Of a stretch of 64,000 bases of DNA, positions 22,926 to 34,704 are shown piece after piece (position 1 is the first letter of the stretch; the number at the start of each line of letters is the position of its first letter). A program made the translations under genes and the position numbers. The notes beneath the pieces were generated by a model that worked only from the letters and a program-made list of their open reading frames with translations, did not search any database and had not been told where the DNA came from. This stretch comes from Chionoecetes opilio. Lineage: Eukaryota; Arthropoda; Malacostraca; Decapoda; Majidae. The DNA lies in assembly GCA_016584305.1 (NCBI GenBank), contig JACEEZ010022980.1, positions 1 to 64,000 of the forward strand. Reading direction: 5' to 3'.

Positions 22926-23754
22926 TGAAACCACAGTATGTTACTCTTGATATTCTTCTGACTTGACATGAAGCTTAAGTGTAGCACAACACGTCCTGTT
23001 ATCTGTTCCAAAGAACTCAGTGTAGATAACATTAAAATCACAGGACAACTTTTTTCTATATTTCAGATGTCTGGTGGCTTACTATTTACAATTCTACATC
23101 CATGAATTTCAGAAAGCCTAGAAGGGACTACTGTAGGGTCCCTGTGCCATTTTGTGTTTTCATCTGTAATATTATGGCGGATAAATGACAAATTACAAAA
23201 ATACAAGATAGTGGCGCCAACTCTAAGATCGCCACTAATGTTTATGTTCTGAATGTTTCCTCCCGCCATGTCGTCGCCCGAAAAAAGAATAGAGGAATTT
23301 GAAACCGTTTTATAGTTGCAAGATAAAAGCATAAACAATCTGACACAGGGTAGATTTATACGTCATGATATAACCTACGGTGTAAATCATCTTCAGTGGC
23401 TCATACAAATCATTGTGATCTATAATTCGTAATATATTGTGCCTGGCACCATTCGTGCCCGTGGACGACTATAGTTTATCTACGGTAGATACCTCCTAAC
23501 CGTAATATAGAATGGGGTGAGAGATGGCGCCCCTATCTCCCCCCCCCCCCCTCCTCCCTACATTACCCCCGCCCTGGGACCCCTAACAATATAGAACTAG
23601 CCCACTAAAACCTAACCTAACCTTAACCAATAACATAACCAATACTCCTAGAGTGACCTGCGGGCAAGAAAAAACTTAAATATACCAGTTAGGTTAGGAT
23701 AAGTATTTTTTTTTTCTTTTTCCTTATCTCTCCCCCACTTTATGATAACGTTTT
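22926..23754. other. Interior of TIR element, no gene
   Basis: AT-rich and relatively clean. A CCTAACCTAACC tract lies near 23,605-23,645. The minus frame 23,063-23,338 (91 codons) has no recognisable motif. Confidence 0.5.
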
Positions 23755-24089
23755 TAGGGGTAATACCAAGAGATCTGTGGAAGGTCTGGAGGAAAAGAGT
23801 CCCACTAATAAGGGCGGGAAAAGTACTCTTAAAATCTTTACCAACTAATTTTTTTCTGGGGGGCGTAAAAATTGGTGCAATTTTCAAGAAATTGGGGGGA
23901 CTATTTTTTTTTTTTTCCCGGGAACTTGTTAAACGTTTGGTTTTTGTTTCATCCCCAAAATCCTTTAGATCGCCGCTTTCCATTGATACCGTAAATTCCA
24001 ATCGAGAAGCAACTAAAACTTTACCAGGAATAATAACCATGTCTAAGAAACTAGAAAGAGACGGATTGTAATGGAAAAACAAGTGTGCC

Positions 24090-24260
24090 CCGCCCCACAG
24101 TCGCCATCCCAGAGTCCTTCCACTCTGTTCTGCCCTGCCGGGAGGATTGTTAACCCTACCAGACCTAACCTAGCCTGGAAGGCTCTGCCCCACTCAACCC
24201 CCGCGAATGATTATTTTCTAGCTGAACCTAACCTAACCTCCTAACTGGTGGGTGGGCCGC
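24090..24260. repeat. CTAACC-containing dispersed repeat
   Basis: Contains TGCCCTGCCGGGAGGATTGTTA and AACCTAACCTAACCTCCTAAC followed by a G/C-rich stretch. The same arrangement recurs at about 34,705-34,800 and, inverted, at 63,195-63,300, so this is a third copy of that repeat outside the palindrome. Confidence 0.65.
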
Positions 24261-25275
24261 CGGTGGGAGGGTGGGTGTTTTTTGTATGCGCTTTGACACA
24301 TATAATTTTCTTCAATATGGTACCGTATATGCCGGCGGCATAAGACGCAGTTTTTTTTTCAAGAAAAGGGAATGCAAATTCACCTGCATCTAATGCGGCC
24401 ATATTACGATGAGAGGTTCCGGGGCAGAGAATAGGGGCCTACTCGCGAGGTTTTTACATCATTACTTTTTGAAAAACCTTGGTCCACTTGAATTTATTTC
24501 CTGTCCTCGTGCGCGCTTTGGTAGCATGTTTTCGGACTTGACATGGTCCATATTAAGGTTGCTCCAGAGGGGATTTTCGATATTCCAAAGTGCCACCTTG
24601 ATAAAATGGCGTCTTCCTCCGCATCTTTACAAGTCTCCCACTACGGCATATCTCCCCTCGAAATGCCAAGTACCGTGTAAGATGAGGAACCTTAACAAAT
24701 AGAAAGGAAAGTGTGTTAGGTTGTGGCAGTGAGAAGCACATATGTATATACCCGGGTAACATTGGTGAACATGAATTTCGGTACGCCGTGGTATCTGTGG
24801 GCTTGGAGGTCCCCCTGTTTCCGATTTTTATTTGTTCCATATGGGACTTGTTATGGCAGATGAGATGCTTAAATAAGTTTGATGAGGAGTTGGTGTCATA
24901 GATGAAGTACACTTGGAATCTGGCGTGAATATCACAAAGACACAAAATTAGAGCTCATGTTAGTGTGGGTTTTGGAAGGCTCTCAGGCGACAATGAAACA
25001 TTGTATGAAGTGACTTTTTATGGGTGGGACGGCTTTAATGGTGAATGAAGTGGTTTAGGTGCCACAGGAGAACAGACTTGTGAACACTATACGATAACTG
25101 GAACTGTTTTCCCCACCGTAGGCGAGTGTTCCAATTTTTGGTAATTTGGTAACTTTAAAACCAATAAAGTAAGAGGTTTGAAAGTACTTCTTTTCCTAAG
25201 TATTTGAATAATCCGAAAAATAATTAGTTACATATAATGACTTTTTTTTATTATTGATATATTTGTTTATCCTCA
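24261..25275. other. Unassigned, no gene seen
   Basis: Clean sequence without repeats I recognise. The overlapping frames plus 24,409-24,702 and minus 24,553-24,945 lie on opposite strands and lack motifs. The segment TACCGTATATGCCGGCGGCATAAGACGCAG near 24,319 resembles a pogo-type CCGTATTTT...TAAGACGCA terminus, but no partner end was found. Confidence 0.4.
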
Positions 25276-25284
25276 AGTTAGCCG

Positions 25285-25845
25285 GTTGCCCCATCCCCCC
25301 CCCCCTCTCCTCCCTTCTACCTCTCTCACCTCTCCCTCCCCTCCTCCGCCCCAAAAAAAAACCCTCTCTCTCTCTCTCTCCTCTCCTCTCTCTCATCTCC
25401 TCCCTCTCTCTCTCCCCTCCTCTGCCCTCCCCTCCCTCCCCTCCTCTCCCACCCTCTCCCTTCCTCTCTCCTCCTCTCTCTCTCCTCCTCTCGTCCTCCT
25501 CTCTCTCTCTCCCTCCCCCTCCTCCTCCTCTCTCTCTCTCCTCCCGCTCAAATCCTCCTTCCCTCCTCTCTCTCTTCCTCGCCCTCCTTCTCCCTCGCCC
25601 TCCCTCCTCCTCCTCTTTCCCTCTCTCCCTCTCTTACATCTCCTCTCCTCCCTCTCTCTCCTCCTCATTCTCCCTCTCTCTCTCTCTCTCTCCTCTCTTT
25701 CTCTCTCTCTCTCTCTCTCTCGACTCTCTCTCTCTCTTCTCTCTCTCTCTCTCGATCCTCTTCTCTCTCTCTCTCTCTCTCTCGTCTCCTCACTCACGCT
25801 CTCCCAACGTCCTCTCCCTCTCTCTCTCCCCCCCCCCCCCCAACT
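25285..25845. repeat. (CT)n / C-rich polypyrimidine tract
   Basis: About 560 bp of almost pure pyrimidine on the plus strand (CTCTCC, CTCTCT and CCTCC units). The 307-codon plus frame and 134-codon minus frame crossing it are Ser/Leu/Pro- and Arg/Glu-repeats and not proteins. It directly precedes the LINE and may abut or form part of its 5' region. Confidence 0.95.
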
Positions 25846-25849
25846 ACAA

Positions 25850-27409
25850 ATTCTACACCAACGAGGGCCAAAGCCCTACCCCTATTGGTACGTGGCATAT
25901 TACAAGGAAGTGGAGGCAACTTCTTCCCTGCGGCTCAATTTCTGAAAAAGAAATTGGAAACATCCCAAAGGCATCTGAAAAATTGTATGGCAGAGGAGTT
26001 TCTAATCCGAGCAAGGCCCTTACCCAGCTCAGATGCTCCTTCACATGCCATCACCTCTGTCGGCGTATTTTGAATCCATCAACCTCACCAAAGGTTCAAT
26101 TTAGCAAAGGCGTAGTCCTACAATTACGAACCTATAGGAGTTCTCAGAAGAAGAAATCTAAATATGTGCCCAAGTAAGTTCAGAGGGTATCACAAGTGAG
26201 AGGGAGCAAGAACATGCTCGTTTTTCACGTTCTACGGAATCAGGTCTCCCCGATTACATCGGATCGGTCCCCAGTCAATACGGGTAAAGCCTTTAACGAC
26301 CACCCTATGCAGTGCTATGCGTGCTACGGCTTCGGCAGGCAAATAAGTTTTGTAATCCTCTCCTCGCTGTGGTTGCTGCTCGCGTTTGGGATCTCATGAC
26401 ACAGCTGACTGTAAGGCAACCCCCTACTGCTTTTCCACTGCCGTGATGCTCATCCACCGAGTTCTCGACAGTGTTGAACATACAATTAGAAGAAGACATC
26501 TTACTTTGGCCAACTCCCAATTTTATCGTCTTAGGAGCGCCAGAAGAATACTTTCTCACAGACAAGCATGCCGGGGGTGAAAGCAGGACCTACGCATCCG
26601 CGATGAATTCTGCTTCTTCAACTAAGACCTCCTAATCAGCCTGCTGCAGTTCCACCACATCTCTTCTAGATCCCTAATCATCCATCCGAGTGAATAATAA
26701 GTTCTCGCTATTGACCTGCGAATCTGTGGACTCTGTGACTTTCTCATAATGAGCCTCCAGCCACCTCTCGTGTAGTGCATGCCGCACACGGGAAAAATGA
26801 CATTAGTGACTCCTCCTCTAAGAGGCTCCGCAAAAACCCATCTAATAAGGAGTCTCAGAAGCGAAAACTCGCAGTTCCAATGAGTCCTTAAGTGATTGGC
26901 GTCCCTCCTGCTAAAACTCCATTGCTGAGCGAGGTGATGGAGTGCGGTAAAGATACACCTTACTTGATAGGTGTGGGAAGTACTGACGTGCTCCCCTCTA
27001 TCACTGCACCTGTTACCACCCCTGAAGCGGCTAGCGACACAGCTCTACTCACGCTTGGATGGCGAAGGTGTCCCTCCAACCTATGACACACAGCAGTTTA
27101 TAGCCATGCTGATAAGCAATCTTCACAAGAAACCCTCCGTCGGGACCTTCAGTAACCTAGGGAGGTATAAATCAATCTGTCAGTAAAATCGGCATTCTTG
27201 TGGGTGGGACATACGGTATCTACTACTGCCGCGGTCCTCGTATGAGACCCCGATTTCAACCGCCGGATATAACCAAACGCCACCGACATCTGGAAGTAAG
27301 GAAAGAGTTTACCATCTTCTACAACACAGAAAAAACATTGCTGGCCTTTCAAATAGCGCAAGCATCTACAAGCCGTAAGGCTTCTACTGCATCATCCCTT
27401 CACGCATGA
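25850..27409 (+). pseudogene. I-like LINE ORF1 (zinc-knuckle nucleic-acid-binding protein)
   Basis: LINE ORF1 proteins coat the element RNA. The N-terminal part alternates between frames: WYVAYYKEVEATSS at about 25,890-25,930, then FLIRARPLPSSDA at about 26,000-26,040, and VQFSKGVVLQLR at about 26,090-26,130. This matches the usual ORF1 layout ahead of the knuckles. At 26,305-26,480 a cysteine-rich stretch begins QCYACYGFG and continues in another frame with SHDTADCKATPYCF, then another Cys/His cluster, consistent with three CCHC-type knuckles interrupted by indels. The 3' part (27,200-27,409) is open and ends SSLHA at a TGA. At least four frameshifts are needed. ORF2 begins in the ATGA that contains this stop. 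The start is unclear because of the adjacent CT tract. Confidence 0.7.
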
Positions 27410-30400
27410 ATAACATCTTCATCCTCCAATGGAATATTCTGGATTACGTTGCAAATTTGGGAGAACTAGTCCCCCCCCTTCTCATCAAACGAGTTTGGAC
27501 CCAAAATGATTCTGTTTACAAGAACAAGATAGGGCAGGGAAGGTGTCTCTGCCCGACAGGTTTTTTATAACCTGTCCACACACCACCTCCCAGCAGGTGG
27601 GTGGTCTTTAGTGGGTGGTTGTGGCCTTTACCATCGTCAGGATGGTCCCCCTTAACTGTCCATCCCGCTGCAATCACCCCTTGCAGGGGAGCAGGTCGTA
27701 TCCATCTGCACAAGACCTACACTGTCCTTGCTCAATATATCTACCTCCAAAATGACGACTACCCTCTCAGATCTTGAGGTCTTATCCGCCAGCTTCCCCG
27801 TCCATTTTTTCTCTTGGAGACAGAAAATGGGCGGCATTTCTGTGGGGAGATGCACCAAATCGTCGCGGTGATTCTCTCGTAACTCTTACAAGATGGCAAA
27901 ACAACTTTAAAAATATTAAACACGGAGAAACAAACACATTTCCATTCGCATACTGGAACATTTGAACTGCTATTGACCTATCACCCGGCAGTCCACAGGT
28001 CCGCCTCGACTTCTCATGGGGAGGTGGCCGATTCTCTTCGGGGAAGTTGACCATTATCCCTACTACTTAAGCAGTGTCCATCGCCCCCCTTCCCGATTCT
28101 TACACCAAAATGGTGCCTCTCTCGTGCAGACTGGCGGGCTTTTCAAAAAGGCTTGTGTGGGTTGTTTTAAATCTATAGATTGACTTTCCAACAATAGATG
28201 AGGGCCGTAGATTACTTTGTGTCTCGAATCCATTTTGCAGCCTCACTGACATCCCCCGCCATCTGGATCTTTCTCTCCCCGGCCTGTTCCGTGGTGGGAC
28301 CTCAGGAACTGGTACGGCAGCGAGGAGTCACTCCCGCCGTGCTGAGGCGCAATAACCTAATCCGCTGGCCAACTTCAGTAAACCTAAAAATATCTTTTCC
28401 ACAGTTCCCAGAGCTAGATACCGACGGGTTTATGAAAGAGGCTCGTCCACTCCTCTTGGAGGGCTTTATTATAAGTAACAATCTGTGCATCTACCCCGGT
28501 GTTCCCAAGGTTTTGGCAAAGAGTGAGGAAAATGAAGGGGAAAGTTTAACCATCCTCCCCTCCAGTTTCTATCGATTAATGGAGACCCTGTGGCGATCCC
28601 TTGGAACTGTAGCAGAAATTTTGCTTTCCCATTTTGTGTTCAGTGGCCGCAGCCAGACCTTGCGTCTCCAAGTGCTAGGGACAGACTGCACCAGAACAGA
28701 GAGGCCATATATTTTTTTCATCCAGAGCGGGGAACTTACAATGTTCTTTTTTACACCGCTGAGCTAGTCAATCCTGAAGGTTTGCGCTGACACTTCCCCA
28801 GGCCAAGAATTAGGTACATATTGCGATGCTCCTGTCATCTTAAGAGATGAGGCTCTGGATTTTCCTTGTTGACACTATGATAGGATCTGGATTGAAGAAC
28901 CTTCCCAAGTAGCTTGGGTGTGGCGGTGGTGATCCCGATCCCTAAGCCTGGGAAGGACCACTCACTTACCACGAATTTCCGCCCATATCCCTAACTTCTT
29001 GTGGTGGTAAGTTTTTCGAAAAAGTAAAATAGTCGACTTGTAATGGTTTTTTGTGGAACGGGAAAACCTTTTTCTCCCGTTCTCAGTGTGGATTCCGATA
29101 GCATCACTCCACACGGAAGCGCTTATTTCCTTAGAGTCATCCATATGCGGGCATTCGCCCTCTCGACAACACATGTGCCATATTTTTCGACCTTGAAAAG
29201 GCTTACGACACAGCTTGGAGACACGGTAATTGCAATCTTTGTATGATTTTTCGGGCTAAAGGTCCTTTTGCCTGTGGTTCCCAACTCCAGAGTTTCCTAC
29301 CAACCGGGGTTCTTAGAGTTCGGTTGAGCAATTACTGTCCTCTGACACCTGCTTACAGGTGGCATCCCCCCAAGGCAGCGTCTAGAGTGGTAGCTCGTTC
29401 GCTGTGGCCATCCAATGGTATTTTTGAATGTCTGCCAGAGGGGATTTGTTAGTACATTATACGTGGTGATTTATCAATCTCTTTTGCTGCTTCCAGGATG
29501 TGGGTTTGCAAGAGAGAAACTTCAACTTGCTTATTGATAAAGTGTTTTGTGAATGGACGACGAATCGTGGCTTCCCCCGGTTTTCTCCAGCCGAAGACTG
29601 TAGCATTTCATTTTTTGCAGAACCCGTGGATTCATCCCGACCCAAACTGTATCTTTACGATAAGAAGAATTACCATTGTAGGGAAGAGAACCGTTTTTAG
29701 GACTTCCAGTTTTGACAATAGACTGACTTGGGTACCTCACCTTCGTGCTCATCAAAACCTGACTTGTCCCCGGACCATGGATCTACTGAAAAGTCCTCTT
29801 CGCCACAGCTTGGGGCTGATCACGCTACACCTCCTCTAGCTTCACCGATCACTTATCCCTTTCCGAAGCTTGACTATGGATTGTGAGTGTACTCCTCTGC
29901 CAACCACCACTCGACTGCGATGCTGGATTCGGTACATCAGCTGGTGTCCAATCTGCAACCGTGGCAATTCAGGTCCATCCTCCCATCCCCAAGCTTTGGT
30001 GTAATGCTGGTGCCTCCATTAGAGTCCCTTCAACGCCAGTCCCTTCCTGTTAAGAATGTTGTATCGCCTCCAACGCCCTCCTGACTCATAGCTCGCCGTG
30101 CTGTGTCTTGTGATTTCAGATCGCAACTTTACCATTGGCGACGAGCTACCAAAGCCCCTTGGTTCCGATTGACAGCTATTATGGAGAACCTATCCTTCCC
30201 TGCCTTTACGGATCTGCCCGCATAGGCCCCTACGACAGTCGGTCCTGGCTTCTCCAGAAGTGTCCCTTCTGCAAAAGCCTTCCCTCTCAAGGGGTCCTTT
30301 AAACATCCTCAGGCTGAACGGCCCATTTTTAGACCACTTGGCACACTTCAGAGTTCGGTCCCTGTCCTTTACTGATGGTTTTCCAAAATTCAGACGAAGG

Positions 30401-31250
30401 ATTGGATACGTTGTCGTTATTCCATCGTTTTTAACAAGGCTTCAGACTTCCATGTGGGTTTTCATCTGTTTTTTACGGATTAATTTGGCTAAATTTTTAT
30501 TTGCTCTCCATGGCTTATTCTTACTCTTCCGGATGTCCCCTCTTTTACAATTTTTTTAGTGATGCTTGTAGTGCTCTTAATCCTATGTAATTTCTCTCCC
30601 CATCCGCTGGTCAATAATGCCATCCTGGATGGCTTTTAATCTGCTCAAGAGCGAGGCCGGACGGTCAAGATTTTTGTTTGGGTCCGCACATGTAGGTGTT
30701 TCCGGTAATGAAGGAGCTGTGCCTTGGGCAAAGCGGCAGCTAGAAGACCAGCTCTATCACATTTTGCAGTGGCCGGCTACGGACCCTGCGCTCAGCTCCA
30801 TAGATCAGTTCAACACCAGTTTTTGGCAGGAACGTTTTGGATTACTATAGGGCAAAATAAACTACGCCCCATCGCCAAAGTATCGGGACTGGAGCTACTG
30901 CGTCTCTCCCTCAGATGGGAACTGCCTTGGGCACGTTTTGCGTAATTGGTCACACTCTATATACTCCTTGGGAGTTTGCCTCTGGGGGGGCCACCCTCCT
31001 TACTGTGATGATTGTTTGTTCCCCTTACTGTGCGGCACTTGGTGGTCGAGTGTCCCGTCCTTGGGGACCTCGTGAGCAATTTTTGTCCCGGGTGGTCGCG
31101 GGTCCGGACGGTGCTACGTCCCTCTCCCTGGCATTGGGAGAGAGGTGGTTTCTCTCCGGGACATGAAAGGTCCATACCTTTATTGGAGGGGCTGGCCCTT
31201 CTCAACAAGTTTGATGTTTTTAATATTCATTTTTATTGTTTTTTTTAATG
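27406..31250 (+). pseudogene. I-like LINE ORF2: endonuclease, RT, RNase H
   Basis: ORF2 nicks target DNA and copies the element RNA into it. The start ATG at 27,406 reads MNNIFILQWNILDY, the usual apurinic-type endonuclease opening. Endonuclease remnants continue to about 28,200 (GRIHLHKTYTVLA near 27,690). RT motifs follow: VVIPIPKPGKDHSLTTNFRP (about 28,925-28,985), FFDLEKAYDTAWRHG (about 29,180-29,225), then the PQGSV box (about 29,368-29,384) and LPEGIC. The YVDD box at 29,460-29,473 is disrupted by one apparently missing base. ENRFLGL-like and LTWVPHLRAH text ends RT. RNase H shows FTDG (30,369), SDACSAL (about 30,559) and AHVGVSGNEGA (about 30,688-30,720). GGATLL.../YCAALGG region frames correspond to a C-terminal Cys/His finger (CLVPLTVRHLVVECPVLGD, about 31,008-31,064). 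RNase H places it in the I group rather than Jockey. Many indels make it inactive as written. Confidence 0.85.
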
Positions 31251-31415
31251 TACTCCGTGTTCTTTTTATGTCTTTTGTTATTTTTAAATATTTTCCGTAA
31301 TTCTATAGTTAAATTTTGTGTTTTTAGTTTTACGTTTTCATGTATCTATGTAAGCGGCGTCAATAACCCCTCAGTTGTGGCCGCCTTAAACACTATAATC
31401 AATTCCAATCATTAA
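31251..31415 (+). other. 3' untranslated end of the I-like LINE
   Basis: Contains GCGGCGTCAATAACCCCTCA and TTGTGGCCGCCTTAAA, which match the 3' end of the truncated copy at 7,525-7,560. An ATCAATTCCAATCATTAATC tail follows. No poly(A) is obvious. Confidence 0.65.
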
Positions 31416-31468
31416 TCTCTCTCTCTTATTAATGTATTTCACATATAATATGTGAATGCATTAATATT

Positions 31469-31512
<44 letters not shown>

Positions 31513-31516
31513 GAGT
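31416..31516. repeat. (CT)-ATTAATGTATTTCACATA-(GA) palindromic microsatellite
   Basis: A TCTCTCTCTC run, the segment TTATTAATGTATTTCACATA, its reverse complement TATGTGAATGCATTAATA, then a GA run to 31,516. The hairpin centre is near 31,448. A short palindromic core flanked by complementary microsatellites suggests a small mobile or hairpin-propagated repeat. Confidence 0.8.
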
Positions 31517-32080
31517 GCCGGTAGAGAGAAGGGCAGGACTTACGCATAATCTCACTTGCCAATTTAAGCAAATCAATTTTTAATTCTACTTATGTAGTTA
31601 CAATTTACACAGTACTTCCTTAAATTTTTCTCAACTATTATTAAATTTAAAAAATAAATTACTTGGACATTCAACAATGAAATTTTTTAAACCCTAGATT
31701 TGTCAGGGGGGGTCCCAAAGATAGGCATTAGGTTCCCCCTGGCTCTCTAAGCGAAATCTTTTTAAAACGAAACTCATAACTAATGGAAAAATATAGGTTT
31801 GCCCGGGCCATAAATTTAAAAAAGAAAGAAAAAAAAGAAAATTTTTTTTTCAACAAAATTTAAAACTATAGCACCACAGCGTCTTTTACCCAACTGTACA
31901 CTATTCTTAAAAAAGCTTCTGAAAGGAAAAAATAGCCCCAAAAATAAAAAACTGCACTTTAAATTAAAACATAAAACATGCATAAAAACCAAAAAAGACT
32001 TTGAAATTATGGGACCCGATGATAAAAGAAAAGGGTGTGAGCACCCCAAGGTTGGGGCCCCATACCTCATTCCCCCAAAA
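31517..32080. other. Unassigned
   Basis: AT-rich sequence with homopolymer runs; nothing recognised. Confidence 0.4.
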
Positions 32081-32089
32081 GGGTCGGCC

Positions 32090-32290
32090 GTGCATATGCT
32101 TAATTACCCTTCAGGTCACCCTTGCTAGGGGTGACCTGACTGCGGTCCCAAAGGGGTTGGGGGCCAAAACACCTCAAATTCCCCAAAAGTCAGGGCGCCC
32201 CATATCTTAATTACCCTTCGGGTCAGGGGCTTGTGGGGGTAACCTCACGGGGGTCCCCCAAACCCCCCTTTTTGTCCGCCCGGGGGTGGG
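32090..32290 (+). repeat. Two tandem ~107-bp units
   Basis: The block CTTAATTACCCTTC(A/G)GGTCA occurs at about 32,099 and 32,206, each followed by a GGGGTGACCT- or GGGGTAACCT-type segment and (G)GGGTCCC. The first unit contains the inverted word AGGTCACCC...GGGTGACCT. Function unknown. Confidence 0.6.
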
Positions 32291-33986
32291 GCGTGCATTT
32301 TAAACTTGAAAATTTTACTCACCCCAGTCGAATTCGTATCTTTGGATTTTTCGTCTCGTATATTGAAAATAAAAAAAATTTCACATCTCGTTTTCCCCGG
32401 TTCCGATACCGAATGCTCGATAAGGGGCCCTCCTGAAACTATGTATACCGTTTTAATTTTCCATTTTTGCATTTTAAATGTATGAAATTGTTAAAAAAAT
32501 CCAACGAAGAGAGAAAGCGCACGTTGTAACTGGGCCCCGTGAATGTAAGCATAAAAAAAAACTGGTCGAAATGAAAAAATTTTTGAAGAACACCCCCTCT
32601 ATACCACCTTGATCCTCACCCCTGTTTCTTGGTAAAAAATATTAAACTGAAATTGGAAGTGCTAGTAAAAAGGACACAAGGTCCTGTAGACGGGAAAAAG
32701 CCTTCACACATCCCCAAGCCCAAAGCCCCTAGGGCGCCCAACTTTATCCTCGGGGGCCGAATCCCCCATACCATCATCCTTGCCCTTCCTTCCTGAGGAA
32801 AGAAATAAACCCTCGCGACTGTGATAGATCCACAGGAAAACCATGGCAAATTTCTTCGATCCGACATCGGTGCCCTTCAACAAAAACAAAAAGGTAGGAG
32901 GTTCCTTACGGGTAATATTTTGGTTTTTTTTTTGTTATGGGAAACACGTTTTGGGGCCAAACTTATTTTTCCTGAACAGTTTTTGTGTGTTTTGAATTAA
33001 TTTTGGCTCTCTTTTTGTCGGAAAACAATGTTTGTTTTTTTTCATTTGGGGCGGGGGGGCTCGCCCCGACACCTAGACTTTTGGTCCCCAAACTTTTGAA
33101 AGCCCACTACCGAAAAAAAATACCAATATTTATTGCAATTTTTCCACAAAGTCTAAACACGCAAAAAGCAATAAAAGGCATACTTACAACTTAAATTAAG
33201 CTAAATGTATGGGAGATAATATTAGAATTCAAATTTGTGGTCATTCTGCTAAAAAATGACCGTGTTGGTTACCCTACAATTTTCTTTAATTTTTTCTATA
33301 AAAATTTTTCATTCACATTCATGCTCTGTGAAATTTTTTTTGTAAATTTTTTTTTCCCTTTCAAAACCTTTTTTTTTTTGACTTTTTATAAAAATTTTGA
33401 AAAGTATAAAAAATTTTCCTCAAAAAACTTTTTTTTTTTTTCTCAAAAAAATTGTTTTTTAAAAACGGGTGCTCTTATGGCTGGGAAAAAGGGTTTTATA
33501 AGTTTTTTAAAAATTACGGAAGTGGATTTACTGCCATATAACCTGTACTATCAAAAATAACACAGTACACGTATGTTGTAAAGGCGGAAGCGACCGCACA
33601 GTTCCATCCATTATAAAAAATTTGGATATTTTTTTTGGAAATCTTAAGACAAGGGGTCCACCAAGCTGACCCAAAATTTGGGTCTACTATTAAAATTACT
33701 TCCTTAAAACCCTCTGTTTAAATTTTATGATGCCGATCCTTACTTTGCCTAATGGGCCCATATTTAAATTTCAGGTCTTGAGAAAAAATTTTAGGATATT
33801 TCTACAGGAATTTTTTCCCAAAGTTTTTGGGGAAGCGCCCCCTGCCCTAATTTGGTTAGTGCCAGCACGGGGGGGGGGGGTTAGGGAGGGGGGGAAAACC
33901 ACCCCGGCAGGAAAAAGTGGGTTGGTTTGGGCGGGTTTTAATTTAGGTTAGTCCCAACACACGGGGGGGTTTCAAAGGGGGGTGCT
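32291..33986. other. Unassigned spacer before the palindrome
   Basis: No recognised gene or element. T-rich stretches (33,290-33,470) and a poly-G near 33,870-33,895. Any mirror partner would lie beyond the right edge of the window. Confidence 0.4.
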
Positions 33987-34055
33987 AATTTAAAGGTCTG
34001 TAGAATTTTGTCATCTTGGGAAAAAAGGCTCAACCCTCCTTTTGTCTTTTTCTTA

Positions 34056-34272
34056 TACCCAAAAAAAACTGGGGACATGGTGGAAACCCGGGGGTTTTTT
34101 GGAGGGGGGAGCACACATAAAAGGGGGAAAAAAGGGCTCCGATAAAGCCCGGGAACTGGGGAAATTTCCCTATTTGGGGTTTTTTTTTGGGGGGGGCCCC
34201 AATTTTTCCCCTTATTTGTTTTCTCCCCAACCAAAAACCCCGGGTTTCCCACCTTTTTCCCAATTTGTTGGC
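34056..34272. mobile_element. Hairpin MITE, left-arm copy (noisy)
   Basis: Degraded copy of the 203-bp element at 63,728-63,930. Ends resemble GCCAACAAACTTG and CAATTTGTTGGC. The interior inverted text (GGAGCACACAT, GGGAAA.TTTCCC) is recognisable despite homopolymer expansion. Confidence 0.75.
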
Positions 34273-34704
34273 TAAAGAAAAAGAAGAAAAAGAAAATTTT
34301 TGGGGTGGAGCCTTTGTTCTTAAGATTTACCGAAAAAGAAATCAAGTGGGCCCATAAATATTAGTCAATACCTGGGAATTGTTTGGAAACCCAACAGAGG
34401 GGTTTATTATTTTTATTTGGGTCATCCCCCAAACCCGATTTTTCCAAATTTTCTGTCTCATCGTGAGATCCCTTCTGATCTTTTGAACCCCATTTTCCAG
34501 GCACAATTGAATAGAAATGGCCTTACATGTACTTCCAAAAATCTGTTATTTCATCCAAACAGTTTGGGTTAGGCTAAATCAGATTGGGTTTGGGTTTGGG
34601 CCCGAGGGGGGGTTTTTTGGTTTAGAAAACAAAGATTTAAAAAACTGAACTTTTTCAAAACCCAAGGCTTGAAAGGGGGAACAAAAATTCCCCGGGCCGT
34701 CAGG

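Larger units (their letters stand above)
20655..23880. mobile_element. TIR DNA element carrying an RTE insertion
   Basis: The left end (about 20,655-20,775) reads TAGTTGGT...CCATTATTACC...CTCCCAAACCTTCACAGATC. The right end (about 23,755-23,880) is its reverse complement: GATCTGTGGAAGGTCTGGAG...CTAATAAGGGCGGG...ACCAACTA. The same terminal sequence bounds another element in the palindrome arms (42,842-43,892 and 53,875-54,942), so it is a real family. Most of the interior is the RTE LINE. The remaining 22,930-23,750 holds no recognised transposase. The family is non-autonomous as seen here. Confidence 0.6.

Noticed and set aside
25254..26177. 307-codon open frame
   Set aside because: Mostly Ser/Leu/Pro repeats from the CT-rich tract. 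Only the last part overlaps LINE ORF1 text.
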